A stretch of 64,000 bases of DNA from Micromonospora eburnea (GCF_900090225.1 NZ_FMHY01000002.1:1922001-1986000); one strand, 5' to 3'; counted from the first letter of the stretch, positions 15,046-24,360 are shown. Notes: a model not told the origin generated them from the sequence alone. Numbers and translations: made by a program.

Positions 15046-16824
15046 GTGGACGCCGGACGGATCAGCGAACACGGGTTCCTCGCGGACGGGCGTACCGCCG
15101 CGCTGGTGGACCGGGCCGGCGCGGTGAACTGGTGGTGCCCGGCCCGCTTCGACGGTCCGTCGGTCTTCGGGCGGCTGCTCGACGACGCCGCCGGGCACTG
15201 GAGCATCCGGCCCGAGGACGACTTCACCACCGAACGGTCCTACCTGGACGACACGCTGGTGCTGCGTACCGTCTTCACCACCCGGACCGGGCGGGTGGCC
15301 GTCACCGACGCCCTGGCGTTGGCGGCCGACGCGCGCGGCCACGAGATCGGCCTGCGCTCCCCACGGGTGCTCGCCCGGGTCGTCGACGGGCTCTCCGGCG
15401 AGGTGCCGATGCGGGTGGAGTACCAGCCCCACTTCGAGTACGGCCGGGTCCGCGCCTACCTCACCAGCACCGAGCAGACGGTCGACGCCGTCGCCGGCGG
15501 CACCCGGCTGAGCCTGCGCGCCAACGTCCCGATGACCTGCGGCGGCGGGACGGCGTTCGGCCGGTTCACCGCCCGCGCCGGCACCGCCCACCACTTCACT
15601 CTCGGGTACGCCCCGGCCTACGACGGCGGCGAGCCCGCGCTGCCCGACGCCGACCGGGTGCTGGTCGAGGCGGCGGCCGGCTGGCGGTCCTGGGCCGGGC
15701 TGCACGACTACCGGGGGCACTACCGTGACCAGGTGCGGCGCAGCGCGATGGTGGTGCAGGGGATGACCTACCAGCCGAGCGGCGCGGTCGTCGCGGCGGC
15801 CACCACCTCGCTGCCCGAGGAACTCGGCGGCGACCGCAACTACGACTACCGTTTCGTCTGGTTACGCGACTTCAGCCTCACCCTCCAGGCGCTCTGGCTG
15901 GCCGCCTGCCCGGACGAGGCGAACCGGCAGTTCGCCTGGGTGTCCCGGGCCATGGGCCTGATCGGTGACGAGCCCGCGCCGATCATGTACGGCGTCGAGG
16001 GCGAGCGTGACCTCACCGAGCACCGCCTCGACCACCTCTCCGGCTACGCCGGCAGCCGGCCGGTGCTCGTCGGCAACGACGCCTGGCGGCAGCGGCAGAC
16101 CGACGTGCTCGGCGAGATTCTCGACGCCGCCTGGCTGATGCGGTACTACCTCGACCCGATGTCGTCCGAGGTCCGGCACCTGCTGCACGCCATGGCCGAC
16201 CGGGCGGCGCTGGACTGGCGCCGGCCGGACGCCGGGATGTGGGAGGCGCGTGACGTCGAGCGGCACTACCTGTCGTCCAAGGTGGAGTGCTGGACCGCGC
16301 TGGACCGGGCGGTCCGGTTCGGGACGCGGATCGGCGACGCCGCCGACGTGGCGCGCTGGGCGGCGGCCCGGGACGAGGTACGCGAGGAGGTGCTCACCCG
16401 GGGCTGGAACGACCGGGTCGGCGCGTACACCGGGGCCTTCGACTCCGACGAACTGGACGCCTCGGTGCTGATCATGCCGCTGGTCGGCTTCCTGCCCGCC
16501 GACGACCCCCGGATGCGCGCCACCATCGACGTGGTGGAGCGCCGGCTGTCCCGCGACGGCCTGCTGCGGCGCTGGGACGGCGACCCGGCCGGCTTCGTGA
16601 TCTGCTCCTTCTGGCTGGTCGGCTGCCTCGCCGAGTCCGGCGAGCTGGGGCGGGCCCGGCGACTGTTCGAGCAGCTCGCCGCGCAGGCCAACGACCTGGG
16701 GCTATATGCCGAGCAGATCGACCCGGCCACCGGCGAGCAACTGGGCAACTTCCCACAGGCCTTCTCACACATCGGGCTGATCAACGCCGCGGGCCGGATC
16801 ACCGCGGCCGCCGAACGGCTCTGA
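15046..16824 (+). CDS. Glycoside hydrolase family 15 protein (glucoamylase/trehalase-like)
   Basis: A 592-aa cytosolic enzyme with the two-domain GH15 form: an N-terminal trehalase-like beta-sandwich (ISEHGFLADGRTAALVDRAG, NWWCPARFDGPSVFGRLLD) and an (alpha/alpha)6 catalytic barrel (GGDRNYDYRFVWLRDFSLTLQAL, YVECW-like SSKVECWTALDRAV, GNFPQAFSHIGLINAA). The catalytic pair is expected among RNYDYRFVWLRD and the barrel acidic residues. Actinobacterial members hydrolyse trehalose or short alpha-glucans. GTG 15046 has only a weak ribosome site. The phosphodiesterase follows after 38 nt. Confidence 0.93.
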   Translation: MDAGRISEHGFLADGRTAALVDRAGAVNWWCPARFDGPSVFGRLLDDAAGHWSIRPEDDFTTERSYLDDTLVLRTVFTTRTGRVAVTDALALAADARGHEIGLRSPRVLARVVDGLSGEVPMRVEYQPHFEYGRVRAYLTSTEQTVDAVAGGTRLSLRANVPMTCGGGTAFGRFTARAGTAHHFTLGYAPAYDGGEPALPDADRVLVEAAAGWRSWAGLHDYRGHYRDQVRRSAMVVQGMTYQPSGAVVAAATTSLPEELGGDRNYDYRFVWLRDFSLTLQALWLAACPDEANRQFAWVSRAMGLIGDEPAPIMYGVEGERDLTEHRLDHLSGYAGSRPVLVGNDAWRQRQTDVLGEILDAAWLMRYYLDPMSSEVRHLLHAMADRAALDWRRPDAGMWEARDVERHYLSSKVECWTALDRAVRFGTRIGDAADVARWAAARDEVREEVLTRGWNDRVGAYTGAFDSDELDASVLIMPLVGFLPADDPRMRATIDVVERRLSRDGLLRRWDGDPAGFVICSFWLVGCLAESGELGRARRLFEQLAAQANDLGLYAEQIDPATGEQLGNFPQAFSHIGLINAAGRITAAAERL

Positions 16825-16862
16825 CCCGCCCAGCCCGCCCCTGGGGGCGGGAGGATACGGGC

Positions 16863-17363
16863 ATGGATCTGCTGATCACTGCCGACACGCACGTGCCGAA
16901 CCGGGCGCGGGACCTGCCCGCGCCGCTCTGGGCGGCGATCGACGCCGCCGACGTGGTGCTGCACGCGGGGGACTGGGTCGACATGTCGTTGCTGGACGCC
17001 GTGGCGGCGCGGGCCCGCCGGTTGGTCGGCGTGTACGGCAACAACGACGGGCCACAGCTGCGTGCCCGGCTGCCCGAGGTGGCCCGGGTCGAGCTGGCCG
17101 GGTTGCGGGTCGCGGTGGTGCACGAGACCGGGCCGAAGACCCGCCGGGAGGAGCGCTGCGCGGCCCGCTTTCCCGACTGTGACCTGCTCGTCTTCGGGCA
17201 CTCGCACATCCCGTGGGACAGTGTCGCCCCGACCGGGCTGCGCCTGCTCAACCCCGGGTCACCCACCGACCGGCGGGCTCAGCCCTACGCGACCTATCTC
17301 ACCGCGCGGGTGGCGGCGGGACGGGTCGACAAGGTTGAGCTGCACCGCCTGCCCCCGCGCTGA
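16863..17363 (+). CDS. Metallophosphoesterase, YfcE/MJ0936-like
   Basis: A 166-aa calcineurin-like phosphodiesterase. All metal-ligand motifs are present: ADTHVP (D-x-H), GDWVD, GNND, VVHE and GHSHIPW. The size and motifs match small YfcE/MJ0936 phosphodiesterases acting on phosphodiester model substrates. ATG 16863 follows GGGAGGATACGGGC. It is probably co-transcribed with the GH15-like gene and converges on the SpoIIE phosphatase gene. Confidence 0.93.
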   Translation: MDLLITADTHVPNRARDLPAPLWAAIDAADVVLHAGDWVDMSLLDAVAARARRLVGVYGNNDGPQLRARLPEVARVELAGLRVAVVHETGPKTRREERCAARFPDCDLLVFGHSHIPWDSVAPTGLRLLNPGSPTDRRAQPYATYLTARVAAGRVDKVELHRLPPR

Positions 17364-17385
17364 CTGCCACCGGCCCGCCCAGCGT

Positions 17386-19524
17386 TCAGCTCTGCGGGAT
17401 GAGGATCTCGAACCAGACGGTCGAGCCGCGCACCGTGGGGTCGGTGCCCCAGGCGTCGCTCAACTCCTCGATCAGCCCCAGGCCGCGCCCCCGGCTGCTC
17501 AATGTGTCGGTCTGCGCCCGGGTCACCTGGCCCCGGGTGCCGGAGTCGGCGACCGAGACCAGCAGCCGTTCCGCGCTCAGGTCGATCTCCACCCGGGCGG
17601 CGGTGCCGGCGTGCAGCAGCGCGTTGGTGGTCAGCTCGCTGGTGCACAGGACCGCGCCGCCGATCACCGTCTCGGGCACCTGCCACTCGGTGAGCTGAGC
17701 GGTCATCCAGTGGCGTACCCGGCTCGGCGCGGTCGGCTCCGCCGGCACCGCCATGCTGGCCGAGCGGCTCGGCCGCACCGCGTGCTCCACGGCCAGCAAC
17801 GCCACGTCGTCCTCGGTCGCGCCGGGCACGGCGGCGGTGGCCGCCGCGCAGAGCGCCCGAGGATCGCCGCTGCTGGCGGACGTCACCGCCGCGCGCAGCC
17901 CGGTCAGCCCGGCGGACAGGTCCTGCCAGCGCCGCTCCACCACCCCGTCGCTGTACAACAGCAGGGTGTCGCCCGGCCCGAACGGCACCGCCGTGGTACG
18001 CGGGCGGTAGCCGAGACCCAACGGGGGGCCGGGGGACACCTCGACGTACTCGGCGGTCGGCTCGCCGCCGGCCGGGCAGCGCCGGATCAGCGGGGCCGGA
18101 TGCCCGGCGCTGGCCAGCGTGATCCGCCCCTGGTCGGCCTCGATCACGCCGAACACCACCGTGACGAAGAGCTCCTGGGTCCCGCCCTCGGTGCCCAGGC
18201 TGGCGACCAGCCGGTCCAGACCGGCGAGCACGGCGTCGGGGCGGGGGTCGGTGAGCGCCAGCGCGCGTAGCGCCGCGCGTACCTGCCCCATCCGGGCAGC
18301 GGCCTGGACGTCGTGCCCGGCCACGTCACCCAGGACCACCCCGAGCGCGCCGCTGGGCAGCACGAACGCGTCGTAGAAGTCGCCGCCGGCGGCGTTGCCG
18401 TCCACACCGGGGTCGTACCGGGCGGCGATGCGTAACCGGGGCAGGTCGGGCAGCCGTTCGGGCAGCATGCTGCGCTGCAGGAGCTGGGCGGTGCCATGTT
18501 GGGTCTCGAAGCGGCGGGCCCGCTCGGCGGCCTGGCCGACCAGCTCCGCCGCGGCGGCGAGCAGCGCGCGTTCCGCCGGCGACCACAGGTGCGGCGTCTG
18601 GTAGCCGACGGTCATCGAGCCGCGGACCACCGACGAGCGCAGCGGCAGGGAGGCCAGCGAGCGGATCTTCTCGTCGTGCCGGTCCGCCGCGGAGTCCCGC
18701 AGCGGCTGCCCGTCGGTGGTGAACACGGGTACGCCGCTGCGGGCGGTCACCACCATCGGGACGGGCGACTCGGCCGGTACCCGCCGCCACAACGGTGGGA
18801 GCCGCTCGTCGGCCTCGTCCAAGAGTTCGCCGCGGACCCGGCGGACCATCCGCCAGGCCGATCCCTCGTCGACACCGAAGGAGACCCGGTCGGCGCCGAA
18901 GGAGTCGAGGCCGTAGCGCAGGGTGACCCGGGCGACGTCGTCGAGGGTGAGCGTGCCGGAGAGCGCGGCGGCGAAGTCGCTCAGGCTCTGCAACTGCCGG
19001 GTGACCTGGGTGGTCTGCGCGGCCACGCTGAGCACGCCGATGGTACGGCCGCCGCTGTCCCGCACCGGCGAGAAACCGCGGGTGAACACGCCCGGTTCGG
19101 TGGGCCCGGTCCGGTGCCGGTCGACCGGCAGCACCGCCTCCCGTTCCAGGAAGGGCTCACCCCGCCAGTACGCCCGTTCGACCACCTCCCCGGCACCCGG
19201 CTCGTGCCAGATATCGGCGAACACCTCCGCCGCCGGCCGCCCGAGCGCCCCGGGGTGCCGCGTCCCGATCAGCTCGGCGTACCCCTCGTTGTAGACCAGG
19301 ATCAGGTCGTCGCCGTAGAGCAGGGCCATCGGCACGGGCGAGGCGAGCACCAGGTTGACCACGGCACGGAGGGCCGGATCCCACTGCTCGGGCGCTCCCA
19401 GCGGCGTGTCGGCCCACCGCAGCGACGACAGGTCGGCCGGGCCGGGCGCGGCGGAGCGCGGACCCGTCGGCGCTCCCGAGGTGGGGGCTGATGGCGTGGG
19501 CACCCGCCCGACCGTGCCTGGCAT
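17386..19524 (-). CDS. PAS-GAF-SpoIIE phosphatase with C-terminal RsbW-like ATPase domain
   Basis: A 712-aa signalling protein. Domains in order: PAS (about 50-160; VYNEGYAELIGTRHPGALGRPAAEVF), GAF (about 170-330), SpoIIE/PP2C-SIG phosphatase (about 350-570; YDPGVDGNAAGGDFYDAFVLPSG, LGDVAGHDVQAAA, LLLYSDGVVE) and a HATPase_c domain (about 590-712; ELTTNALLHAG, VADSGTRG, RGLGLIEELSDAWG). Family knowledge: the phosphatase activates anti-anti-sigma factors while the kinase-like domain phosphorylates them, so one protein can set both directions of a sigma-factor switch. It lies alone; its partner STAS protein is not in the window. Confidence 0.95.
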   Translation of the reverse strand: MPGTVGRVPTPSAPTSGAPTGPRSAAPGPADLSSLRWADTPLGAPEQWDPALRAVVNLVLASPVPMALLYGDDLILVYNEGYAELIGTRHPGALGRPAAEVFADIWHEPGAGEVVERAYWRGEPFLEREAVLPVDRHRTGPTEPGVFTRGFSPVRDSGGRTIGVLSVAAQTTQVTRQLQSLSDFAAALSGTLTLDDVARVTLRYGLDSFGADRVSFGVDEGSAWRMVRRVRGELLDEADERLPPLWRRVPAESPVPMVVTARSGVPVFTTDGQPLRDSAADRHDEKIRSLASLPLRSSVVRGSMTVGYQTPHLWSPAERALLAAAAELVGQAAERARRFETQHGTAQLLQRSMLPERLPDLPRLRIAARYDPGVDGNAAGGDFYDAFVLPSGALGVVLGDVAGHDVQAAARMGQVRAALRALALTDPRPDAVLAGLDRLVASLGTEGGTQELFVTVVFGVIEADQGRITLASAGHPAPLIRRCPAGGEPTAEYVEVSPGPPLGLGYRPRTTAVPFGPGDTLLLYSDGVVERRWQDLSAGLTGLRAAVTSASSGDPRALCAAATAAVPGATEDDVALLAVEHAVRPSRSASMAVPAEPTAPSRVRHWMTAQLTEWQVPETVIGGAVLCTSELTTNALLHAGTAARVEIDLSAERLLVSVADSGTRGQVTRAQTDTLSSRGRGLGLIEELSDAWGTDPTVRGSTVWFEILIPQS

Positions 19525-19701
19525 GACCGCAGCCTATCCGGAGGGTGGCGAAAAGGTGCCGTTCAGGCGACGCGGGGCGTCGGCCGGCGATCGGGGGGAC
19601 CGTACCGATTCGTCGCGAATGCCAGGTAGTCGCGGTGGGCGGCGTGCCAGCGCGGCGACCGGGTATCCCGGCATCGCAATTCACGCGACGGGAGGGACAA
19701 G

Positions 19702-20565
19702 GTGGGGGAAACCCTCGCGGTCGGGCAGGTCAACATCGGGGCCGCCCTGACCGATCTGTGGAGAACACTGGTGCTCTTCGTGCCGAGAGCTGTCGCGTTC
19801 ATCGTGATTCTCGTCGTGGGCTGGCTCGTCGCCCGAGCCGTCCTGAAGATCGTGGACGTGGCGCTGGAGCGGGTGGGTTTCGACCGGGCCGTCGATCGGG
19901 GCGGCATCAAGCGAGCGCTCGAACGCACCAGGTACGAAGCCAGCGACATCCTGGCCAAACTGGCCTACTACACGATCCTGCTGTTCACCCTCCAGTTCGC
20001 CTTCGGGGTCTGGGGACCGAACGCGATCAGTGATCTGATCCGGGGCGTCATCTCGTGGCTGCCGCGCGCCTTCGTGGCGATCATCATCGTGGTCGTCGCC
20101 GCCGCCATCGCCAACGCCGCCCGGGACCTGGTCGGCGGCGCGCTCGGCGGGCTCTCGTACGGCCGGGTGCTGGCCGGCCTGACCGCGGTCTTCATCCTGG
20201 CGCTCGGCGTGATCGCCGCGCTGAACCAGGTGGGCATCGCCACCACGGTCACCGAGCCGGTACTGATCGCGGTTCTCGCCACCGTGGCCGGCATCCTGAT
20301 CGTCGGTGTCGGCGGCGGCCTGGTGAAGCCGATGCAGGCCCGCTGGGACGGCTGGCTCAACCGGATGGCGGAGGAGTCCCAGGCCGTCCGGGAACAGCGC
20401 CGGGCGGAGAACGCCGGCCGCCGCGACTACGAACGGCAGCTGGCCGACCGGGGCGCGCAGCCCACCCGGGCGACGCCGGAGCCGGCGTCCGGCGTCCCGG
20501 GCGGCACGTACCGGTCCGGGAAGGTGGGCGAGCAGAACCGGCAGTCCGGCCGGCCGAACGAGTGA
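19702..20565 (+). CDS. Small-conductance mechanosensitive channel-like membrane protein
   Basis: A 287-aa membrane protein. Hydrophobic segments include VLFVPRAVAFIVILVVGWLVA, LAYYTILLFTLQFAFGVWG, AFVAIIIVVVAAAIANAARD, VFILALGVIAAL and LIAVLATVAGILIVGVGGG. The repeated pattern with small-residue pore-like helices resembles the TM-helix repeat (MscS-related) family. The C-terminal about 70 aa are charged and probably cytoplasmic. GTG 19702 has GGGAGGG at good spacing. It may buffer turgor under osmotic stress. Confidence 0.8.
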   Translation: MGETLAVGQVNIGAALTDLWRTLVLFVPRAVAFIVILVVGWLVARAVLKIVDVALERVGFDRAVDRGGIKRALERTRYEASDILAKLAYYTILLFTLQFAFGVWGPNAISDLIRGVISWLPRAFVAIIIVVVAAAIANAARDLVGGALGGLSYGRVLAGLTAVFILALGVIAALNQVGIATTVTEPVLIAVLATVAGILIVGVGGGLVKPMQARWDGWLNRMAEESQAVREQRRAENAGRRDYERQLADRGAQPTRATPEPASGVPGGTYRSGKVGEQNRQSGRPNE

Positions 20566-20620
20566 GTCGGAGCGGGGGAGGGTCGCCCGTCGTTCGTGCC
20601 CCCGGGCGGCTCTCCCGGGC

Positions 20621-20983
20621 TCAGGCGAGATGCCGGGGATCCAGCGTGCGGGCCAGGGCGCAGACCGCGATCAGGCGGGTGAACAGCCAGTCCGGCCGCG
20701 ACCAGTCGACCGGTTCGGCCGGCGGCTGCCAGCCGTGCTCCTCGGCCGCGGCGCGGACCCCCTCGGCGTACCCGGCGAGCGCGGCCACGGTCAGCGGGCG
20801 ACTGTCGGCCTCCAGGCTGTCCCGTACGGCGGCGGCGTGCTGGTCGACCGCGGCGAGCAGGACCGGGTCGGCGGCGGCCGCGGCGAGACCGGCGGTGCCG
20901 ACGGAGCCGGTGAGTGCGGTGAGGGCGGACCGCGCGGCGCCCGCCGCGGAGCGGCTCGACTCCCGGTTGTTCGGCACACGCAT
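20621..20983 (-). CDS. DUF6401-like conserved hypothetical protein
   Basis: A 120-aa alpha-helical protein starting MRVPNNRESSRSA. The segments DPVLLAAVDQHAAAVRDSL, LAGYAEGVRAAAEEHGW and WSRPDWLFTRLIAVCALAR resemble a small actinobacterial family (DUF6401 as I remember it) annotated as associated with natural products. ATG 20983 has no strong site, and starts further upstream are in frame. It converges on the MscS-like gene. Confidence 0.55.
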   Translation of the reverse strand: MRVPNNRESSRSAAGAARSALTALTGSVGTAGLAAAAADPVLLAAVDQHAAAVRDSLEADSRPLTVAALAGYAEGVRAAAEEHGWQPPAEPVDWSRPDWLFTRLIAVCALARTLDPRHLA

Positions 20984-21137
20984 GGTGACCGAGGCTAACG
21001 TGGCGGGTGCCCGGCTCGGTAGACAGGTCGAGGCCCGGATCGTTCGGGTGTCGTCCAGTGCCCACGGGGACCGACCCGGTCGCCAGGGAGCAGGAGGCAA
21101 CCGCGCGAACCGGGGCGGTGGGGCCGTGGAGGAACGG

Positions 21138-21587
21138 ATGGGACAGCAGGCGGACGGACCGGACGAGGCGCACCGCCGCCCGGCGGGCGTGAACGATGCC
21201 ACGGTCGCGGCGCTCGGCAAGCTCAGCGAGGCCCTGGAGACGGTCGAGCGGGCGCGTGGGCACCTCTATTCGCTGCACCAGATGATCGGCCACGCCGACC
21301 TGATGCTCGACGACGCGGTGGCGCTGTTCCGGTCGGCGGGCCACGACGAGATCGCCGAACTGGTGGACCGGGACCTGCTCGGCCGGAACGTGATCGCGGG
21401 ACGCTGGACCTTCCAGATCGTCGAGGACTTCGACGACGGCTACTACGCGCTCTTCCGGGAGGTGGACCGCCGAGCCCGCGACGAGCTGGTCGGCGGCCGG
21501 CGTCACCTCCACGAGGCGGAGATGAAGGAACGCCGACGCAGCCCTGGCCGGCCGGGGCACGAGGCCCGGCCGAGCGCCGGGGGCTAG
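21138..21587 (+). CDS. Conserved hypothetical protein, helical
   Basis: A 149-aa protein. ATG 21138 follows GGAGG by 5 nt. The core VERARGHLYSLHQMIGHADLM, DDAVALFRSAGHDEIAELVD and GRWTFQIVEDFDDGYYALFRE looks like a compact helical actinobacterial family with conserved His, Asp and Glu residues, but I cannot name it. The C-terminus is basic and disordered. The upstream divergent gene at 20983 is about 155 bp away. Confidence 0.75.
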   Translation: MGQQADGPDEAHRRPAGVNDATVAALGKLSEALETVERARGHLYSLHQMIGHADLMLDDAVALFRSAGHDEIAELVDRDLLGRNVIAGRWTFQIVEDFDDGYYALFREVDRRARDELVGGRRHLHEAEMKERRRSPGRPGHEARPSAGG

Positions 21588-21628
21588 CCGCTCGGCGGAG
21601 CGTGCTCAACCACGCCGCCGCGAGCCCG

Positions 21629-21844
21629 CTACTCCATGGATCGAGCGCGATCTTGCGAGACCCGGCCGGCGGCGTCGTCGGCGACGATCACCGTCGCCAC
21701 CATGAGGGCCACCACGAGGCTGAACAGCCAGGAACCGTCGGAGACCAGCTTGGCCGCGACGGGCGCCTGGGCGGCGGCGAGCAGGAAGCCCAGCCAGGCC
21801 AGGCGGCGCTGACGTGGGGTGAGGAAACCCGAGCCCTGTTGCAT
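21629..21844 (-). CDS. Small two-helix membrane protein
   Basis: A 71-aa protein with a charged N-terminus (LTPRQRRLAW) and two hydrophobic helices (LGFLLAAAQAPVAAKLV and WLFSLVVALMVATVIVADDA). The last codons fall inside a copy of the TGGATCGAGCGCGATC element (21637-21652) that is also in the 3353-3431 palindrome. No family is recognised. Confidence 0.6.
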   Translation of the reverse strand: MQQGSGFLTPRQRRLAWLGFLLAAAQAPVAAKLVSDGSWLFSLVVALMVATVIVADDAAGRVSQDRARSME

Positions 21845-22055
21845 TCCGAAAGTTTTACTCGGGGCCTGGGCAGCGCCGTCCCCCGTTCGGCCGATTCTGG
21901 CTGGGCTGTCCGTTTTATCGGCCGGGTTGCCTTGTTTCGTAGCGCTTCGGTCGAGTCGCGCCGGTCCGTCCGGTCACCGCACCTCCGGGTGCCGTCGGGC
22001 CGGAAACCGTCGGCGGGCACCGGGAGCCTTCGGCAGGCACCCGGCGCCCGCCGGC

Positions 22056-22316
22056 TCACGCGTCCGGGCCGGTCCGGCCGATGGTCGACGGCCGGTACGC
22101 CCGGTCCGCGTCGGTCATCTCCCGCCGCTCGGCCTCCGGACCGGCGCCGCGGTCCACCGCCTCGGGTCCGTGGCCGAACGCGGACTCCTCACCGGCGTCG
22201 TTGCCGGTGACGTCGTCGGCCTGCCCGTCGACGGTCGACCGGGCCAGTGCCCGGTCCAGCTCGTGGAGCGGAGTACGGGTCTCGTCGCGCCACACGTGGC
22301 GGTCCTTGTCGGTCAT
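22056..22316 (-). CDS. Small acidic hypothetical protein
   Basis: An 86-aa, highly charged, probably disordered protein (MTDKDRHVWRDETRTPLHEL...). No hydrophobic segment or known domain is visible. It lies 50 nt downstream of the SRPBCC gene in the same direction and may be the third gene of a DUF2795-SRPBCC-orf operon. Confidence 0.5.
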   Translation of the reverse strand: MTDKDRHVWRDETRTPLHELDRALARSTVDGQADDVTGNDAGEESAFGHGPEAVDRGAGPEAERREMTDADRAYRPSTIGRTGPDA

Positions 22317-22366
22317 TCTCTAGCGGTACCCGGGTGCGGTGATCGCAAACGGCCGAGGCGGCGACG

Positions 22367-22828
22367 TCAGGGGGTCGGCCGGTCCACCGTGCCCCGCCAG
22401 GCACCGGTCTCCTGACCGCGGCGCTCGATGAACTGCTTGAACCGGTCCAGGTCGGCCCGGGCCCGGCGGTCCACCAGACCGAGCTTGTCGCCGGCCTGCT
22501 CGACCACGCCCTGCGGCTCGAACTCCAACTGCAGGGTGACCCGGGTGTGTCCCTCGTCGAGCCGGTGGAAGGTCACCACGCCGGCCTGCCGGGTGCCCTC
22601 GGTCGACCGCCAGGCCACCCGCTCGTCCGGTAGCTGCTCGGTGATCTCGGCGTCGAACTCGCGCTTCACGCCGGCGATCTCGACCGTCCAGTGCGTCATC
22701 GTGTCGGTGAGCTGCCGAACCTCGTGGACGCCCTCCATGAAGCGGGGAAACGCCTCGAACTGCGTCCACTGGTCGTACACGGTACGGATCGGGACGGCGA
22801 CGTCCACGTGTTCCATCACGCCACTCAT
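22367..22828 (-). CDS. SRPBCC-family (polyketide cyclase/START-like) protein
   Basis: A 153-aa protein of the SRPBCC/Bet v1-like superfamily. The start MEHVDVAVPIRTVYDQWTQFEAFPRFMEGV and the segments HWTVEIAGVKREFDAEI and VTFHRLDEGHTRVTLQLEFEP are typical of the cyclase/dehydrase (COG5637-like) group with a ligand cavity. ATG 22828 has GAGGAGCC upstream. It lies 55 nt after the DUF2795 gene. This subfamily often appears among stress genes; the ligand is unknown. Confidence 0.9.
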   Translation of the reverse strand: MSGVMEHVDVAVPIRTVYDQWTQFEAFPRFMEGVHEVRQLTDTMTHWTVEIAGVKREFDAEITEQLPDERVAWRSTEGTRQAGVVTFHRLDEGHTRVTLQLEFEPQGVVEQAGDKLGLVDRRARADLDRFKQFIERRGQETGAWRGTVDRPTP

Positions 22829-22883
22829 CGCAGGCTCCTCCTGTTCCCGCCGGTGTCCGCACGGCCATCGTGGGCCGCTCCGC

Positions 22884-23300
22884 TCACCAGCGCGTCGTCT
22901 CGTTCTTGTGCCCGAGGGCGGCCCACACCTCGGAGATCGTCTGGTAACGGGTACCGACGGGCAGGCTCTCCAGGGCGGCGACGATGTCCGTCGGCGCCTG
23001 GTTCTCCCGGGCGTTGGCCACCAGCGCCTCACGGTCACCGGGCAGGGCGGTCATGGTGATGAACCGACCGAGGCGGCTGCGCGCCTCCACGTCGTCCATG
23101 CTCATCCCCTGCGGGTTGCCGCCGCGGCTCGCGCCGGCCGTCAGGGTCTTCGGCTCCGGCTGGTCCTCACCCGCCGGCTCCGGCTGGCGGGACTCGTCGA
23201 CCCGTGAGCCACCAGCCCCCGGCCCCTGGACGAGACCGCTGACGTCCTGGCTCATGTTGTCGTCGACCCTGGGTGAGTGCTTGCTGTTGCCACGTTCCAT
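22884..23300 (-). CDS. DUF2795 domain-containing protein
   Basis: A 138-aa protein. The N-terminal half is charged and disordered (MERGNSKHSPRVDDNMSQDV). The C-terminal DUF2795 domain reads RFITMTALPGDREALVANARENQAPTDIVAALESLP...VWAALG. I chose ATG 23300 because family members begin MERG; ATG 23312 is in frame. A GTTT-N15-GGGCAT promoter-like element at 23311-23335 would give a very short leader with that start. It is the first gene of the presumed operon with SRPBCC. Confidence 0.85.
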   Translation of the reverse strand: MERGNSKHSPRVDDNMSQDVSGLVQGPGAGGSRVDESRQPEPAGEDQPEPKTLTAGASRGGNPQGMSMDDVEARSRLGRFITMTALPGDREALVANARENQAPTDIVAALESLPVGTRYQTISEVWAALGHKNETTRW

Positions 23301-23310
23301 GCCGACAGAC

Positions 23311-23335
23311 ATGCCCGAGGGGACCGGCGGTAAAC
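23311..23335 (-). promoter_or_regulatory. SigB/SigF-type promoter-like sequence before DUF2795 gene
   Basis: On the minus strand GTTT (23335-23332), a 15-nt spacer and GGGCAT (23316-23311) match the GTTT-N14-16-GGGTAT pattern of actinobacterial stress sigma factors. The -10 element deviates at one position. Confidence 0.45.
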
Positions 23336-23385
23336 CGGGCCGGACGGTCGGGCCGGTCATCGGGCGACGAACCAGCCGAAGCCGG

Positions 23386-24360
23386 TCACGCGTCGGCCGG
23401 GGCGCGCGGCGGCAGGACGGGCTCACCCGGGTCCCCGGCACCCGTCTGCATCACCCGGCCGCGCTGGAGTTCGGCGTTGACCTGTACGCCGAGCAGGAGG
23501 GCACAGTTGGACAGGTAGAGCCAGACCAGGAAGGCGATGACCGCGCCGAGACTGCCGTACGTCACGTCGTACGAGCCGAAGTTGGCGACGTAGAGGCCGA
23601 ATCCGGCGGAGGCGAGAACCCAGGCCAGCAGGGCCAGGCCGCCGCCCGGGGTGAGCCAGCGGAACCGGGGCTGCCGAACGTTCGGGGCGATCCAGAACAG
23701 CAGCGACAGCAGCGTCATCGCGATCAGGGCGAGCAGCGGCCACTTCGCCACCGTCCACAGGGTGCGGGTCACCCCGCCGGCGTGCAGCCGGTCGCCGAGC
23801 GCGTCGGTGACCGGGCCGCTGACGATCAGCCCGGTGGCGGCCACGGCGAGCAGCAGCAACGACACCGCGGCCAGGCCGATCTGCAGCGGGCGCAGCCGGT
23901 AGAAGGGCCGCCCCTCGGCGACCCCGTAGACCGCGTTCGACGCCCGGGTGAACGCGCCGATGAACCCGGACGCCGACCAGAGCGCGCCGAGCAACCCGAA
24001 GCCGAGCAGCACCCTGGCCGAGTCCTGCTGCGCCACCACGCCGCGGACCGCGCTGACGAAGCCGTCGTTGCCGACCACCGAGCCCGCGCCGATGTCCCGG
24101 GCCAGGCCGACCACCGTGTCGACGGTCCGCTCGCCGTCGGAGACCAGGCCGACCAGGGCCACCACCACCACGGTGGCGGGAAAGAGCGCCAGCACCCCGT
24201 AGTAGGTCAGCGCGGCCGCCCAGTCCGCGCAGTTGTCCCGGACGAAGTTCCGCCCGCTGCGGGCCAGCACCCCGCGCCAGGTGGGCCAGCTCAGTTGGCG
24301 TATCCGCCGGGGGAACCGGGCCCGCCGGCCGGTGACCACCGGCTCCGTCGTCGCCGCCAT
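23386..24360 (-). CDS. YihY/virulence factor BrkB family membrane protein
   Basis: A 324-aa inner-membrane protein of the YihY/BrkB family with six hydrophobic segments. Signature stretches are NCADWAAALTYYGVLALFPATVVVVALVG, LLGALWSASGFIGAFTRASNAVYGV, WLTPGGGLALLAWVLASAGFGLYVANFGSYDVTYGSLGAVIAFLVWLYLSNCALLLGVQVNAEL. The old RNase BN label is not supported for this family. ATG 24360 has GGAGGGAGC; the in-frame upstream ATG lacks a site. A GTTT-N16-GGGTAC element lies 46 nt upstream, suggesting stress control. Confidence 0.94.
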   Translation of the reverse strand: MAATTEPVVTGRRARFPRRIRQLSWPTWRGVLARSGRNFVRDNCADWAAALTYYGVLALFPATVVVVALVGLVSDGERTVDTVVGLARDIGAGSVVGNDGFVSAVRGVVAQQDSARVLLGFGLLGALWSASGFIGAFTRASNAVYGVAEGRPFYRLRPLQIGLAAVSLLLLAVAATGLIVSGPVTDALGDRLHAGGVTRTLWTVAKWPLLALIAMTLLSLLFWIAPNVRQPRFRWLTPGGGLALLAWVLASAGFGLYVANFGSYDVTYGSLGAVIAFLVWLYLSNCALLLGVQVNAELQRGRVMQTGAGDPGEPVLPPRAPADA

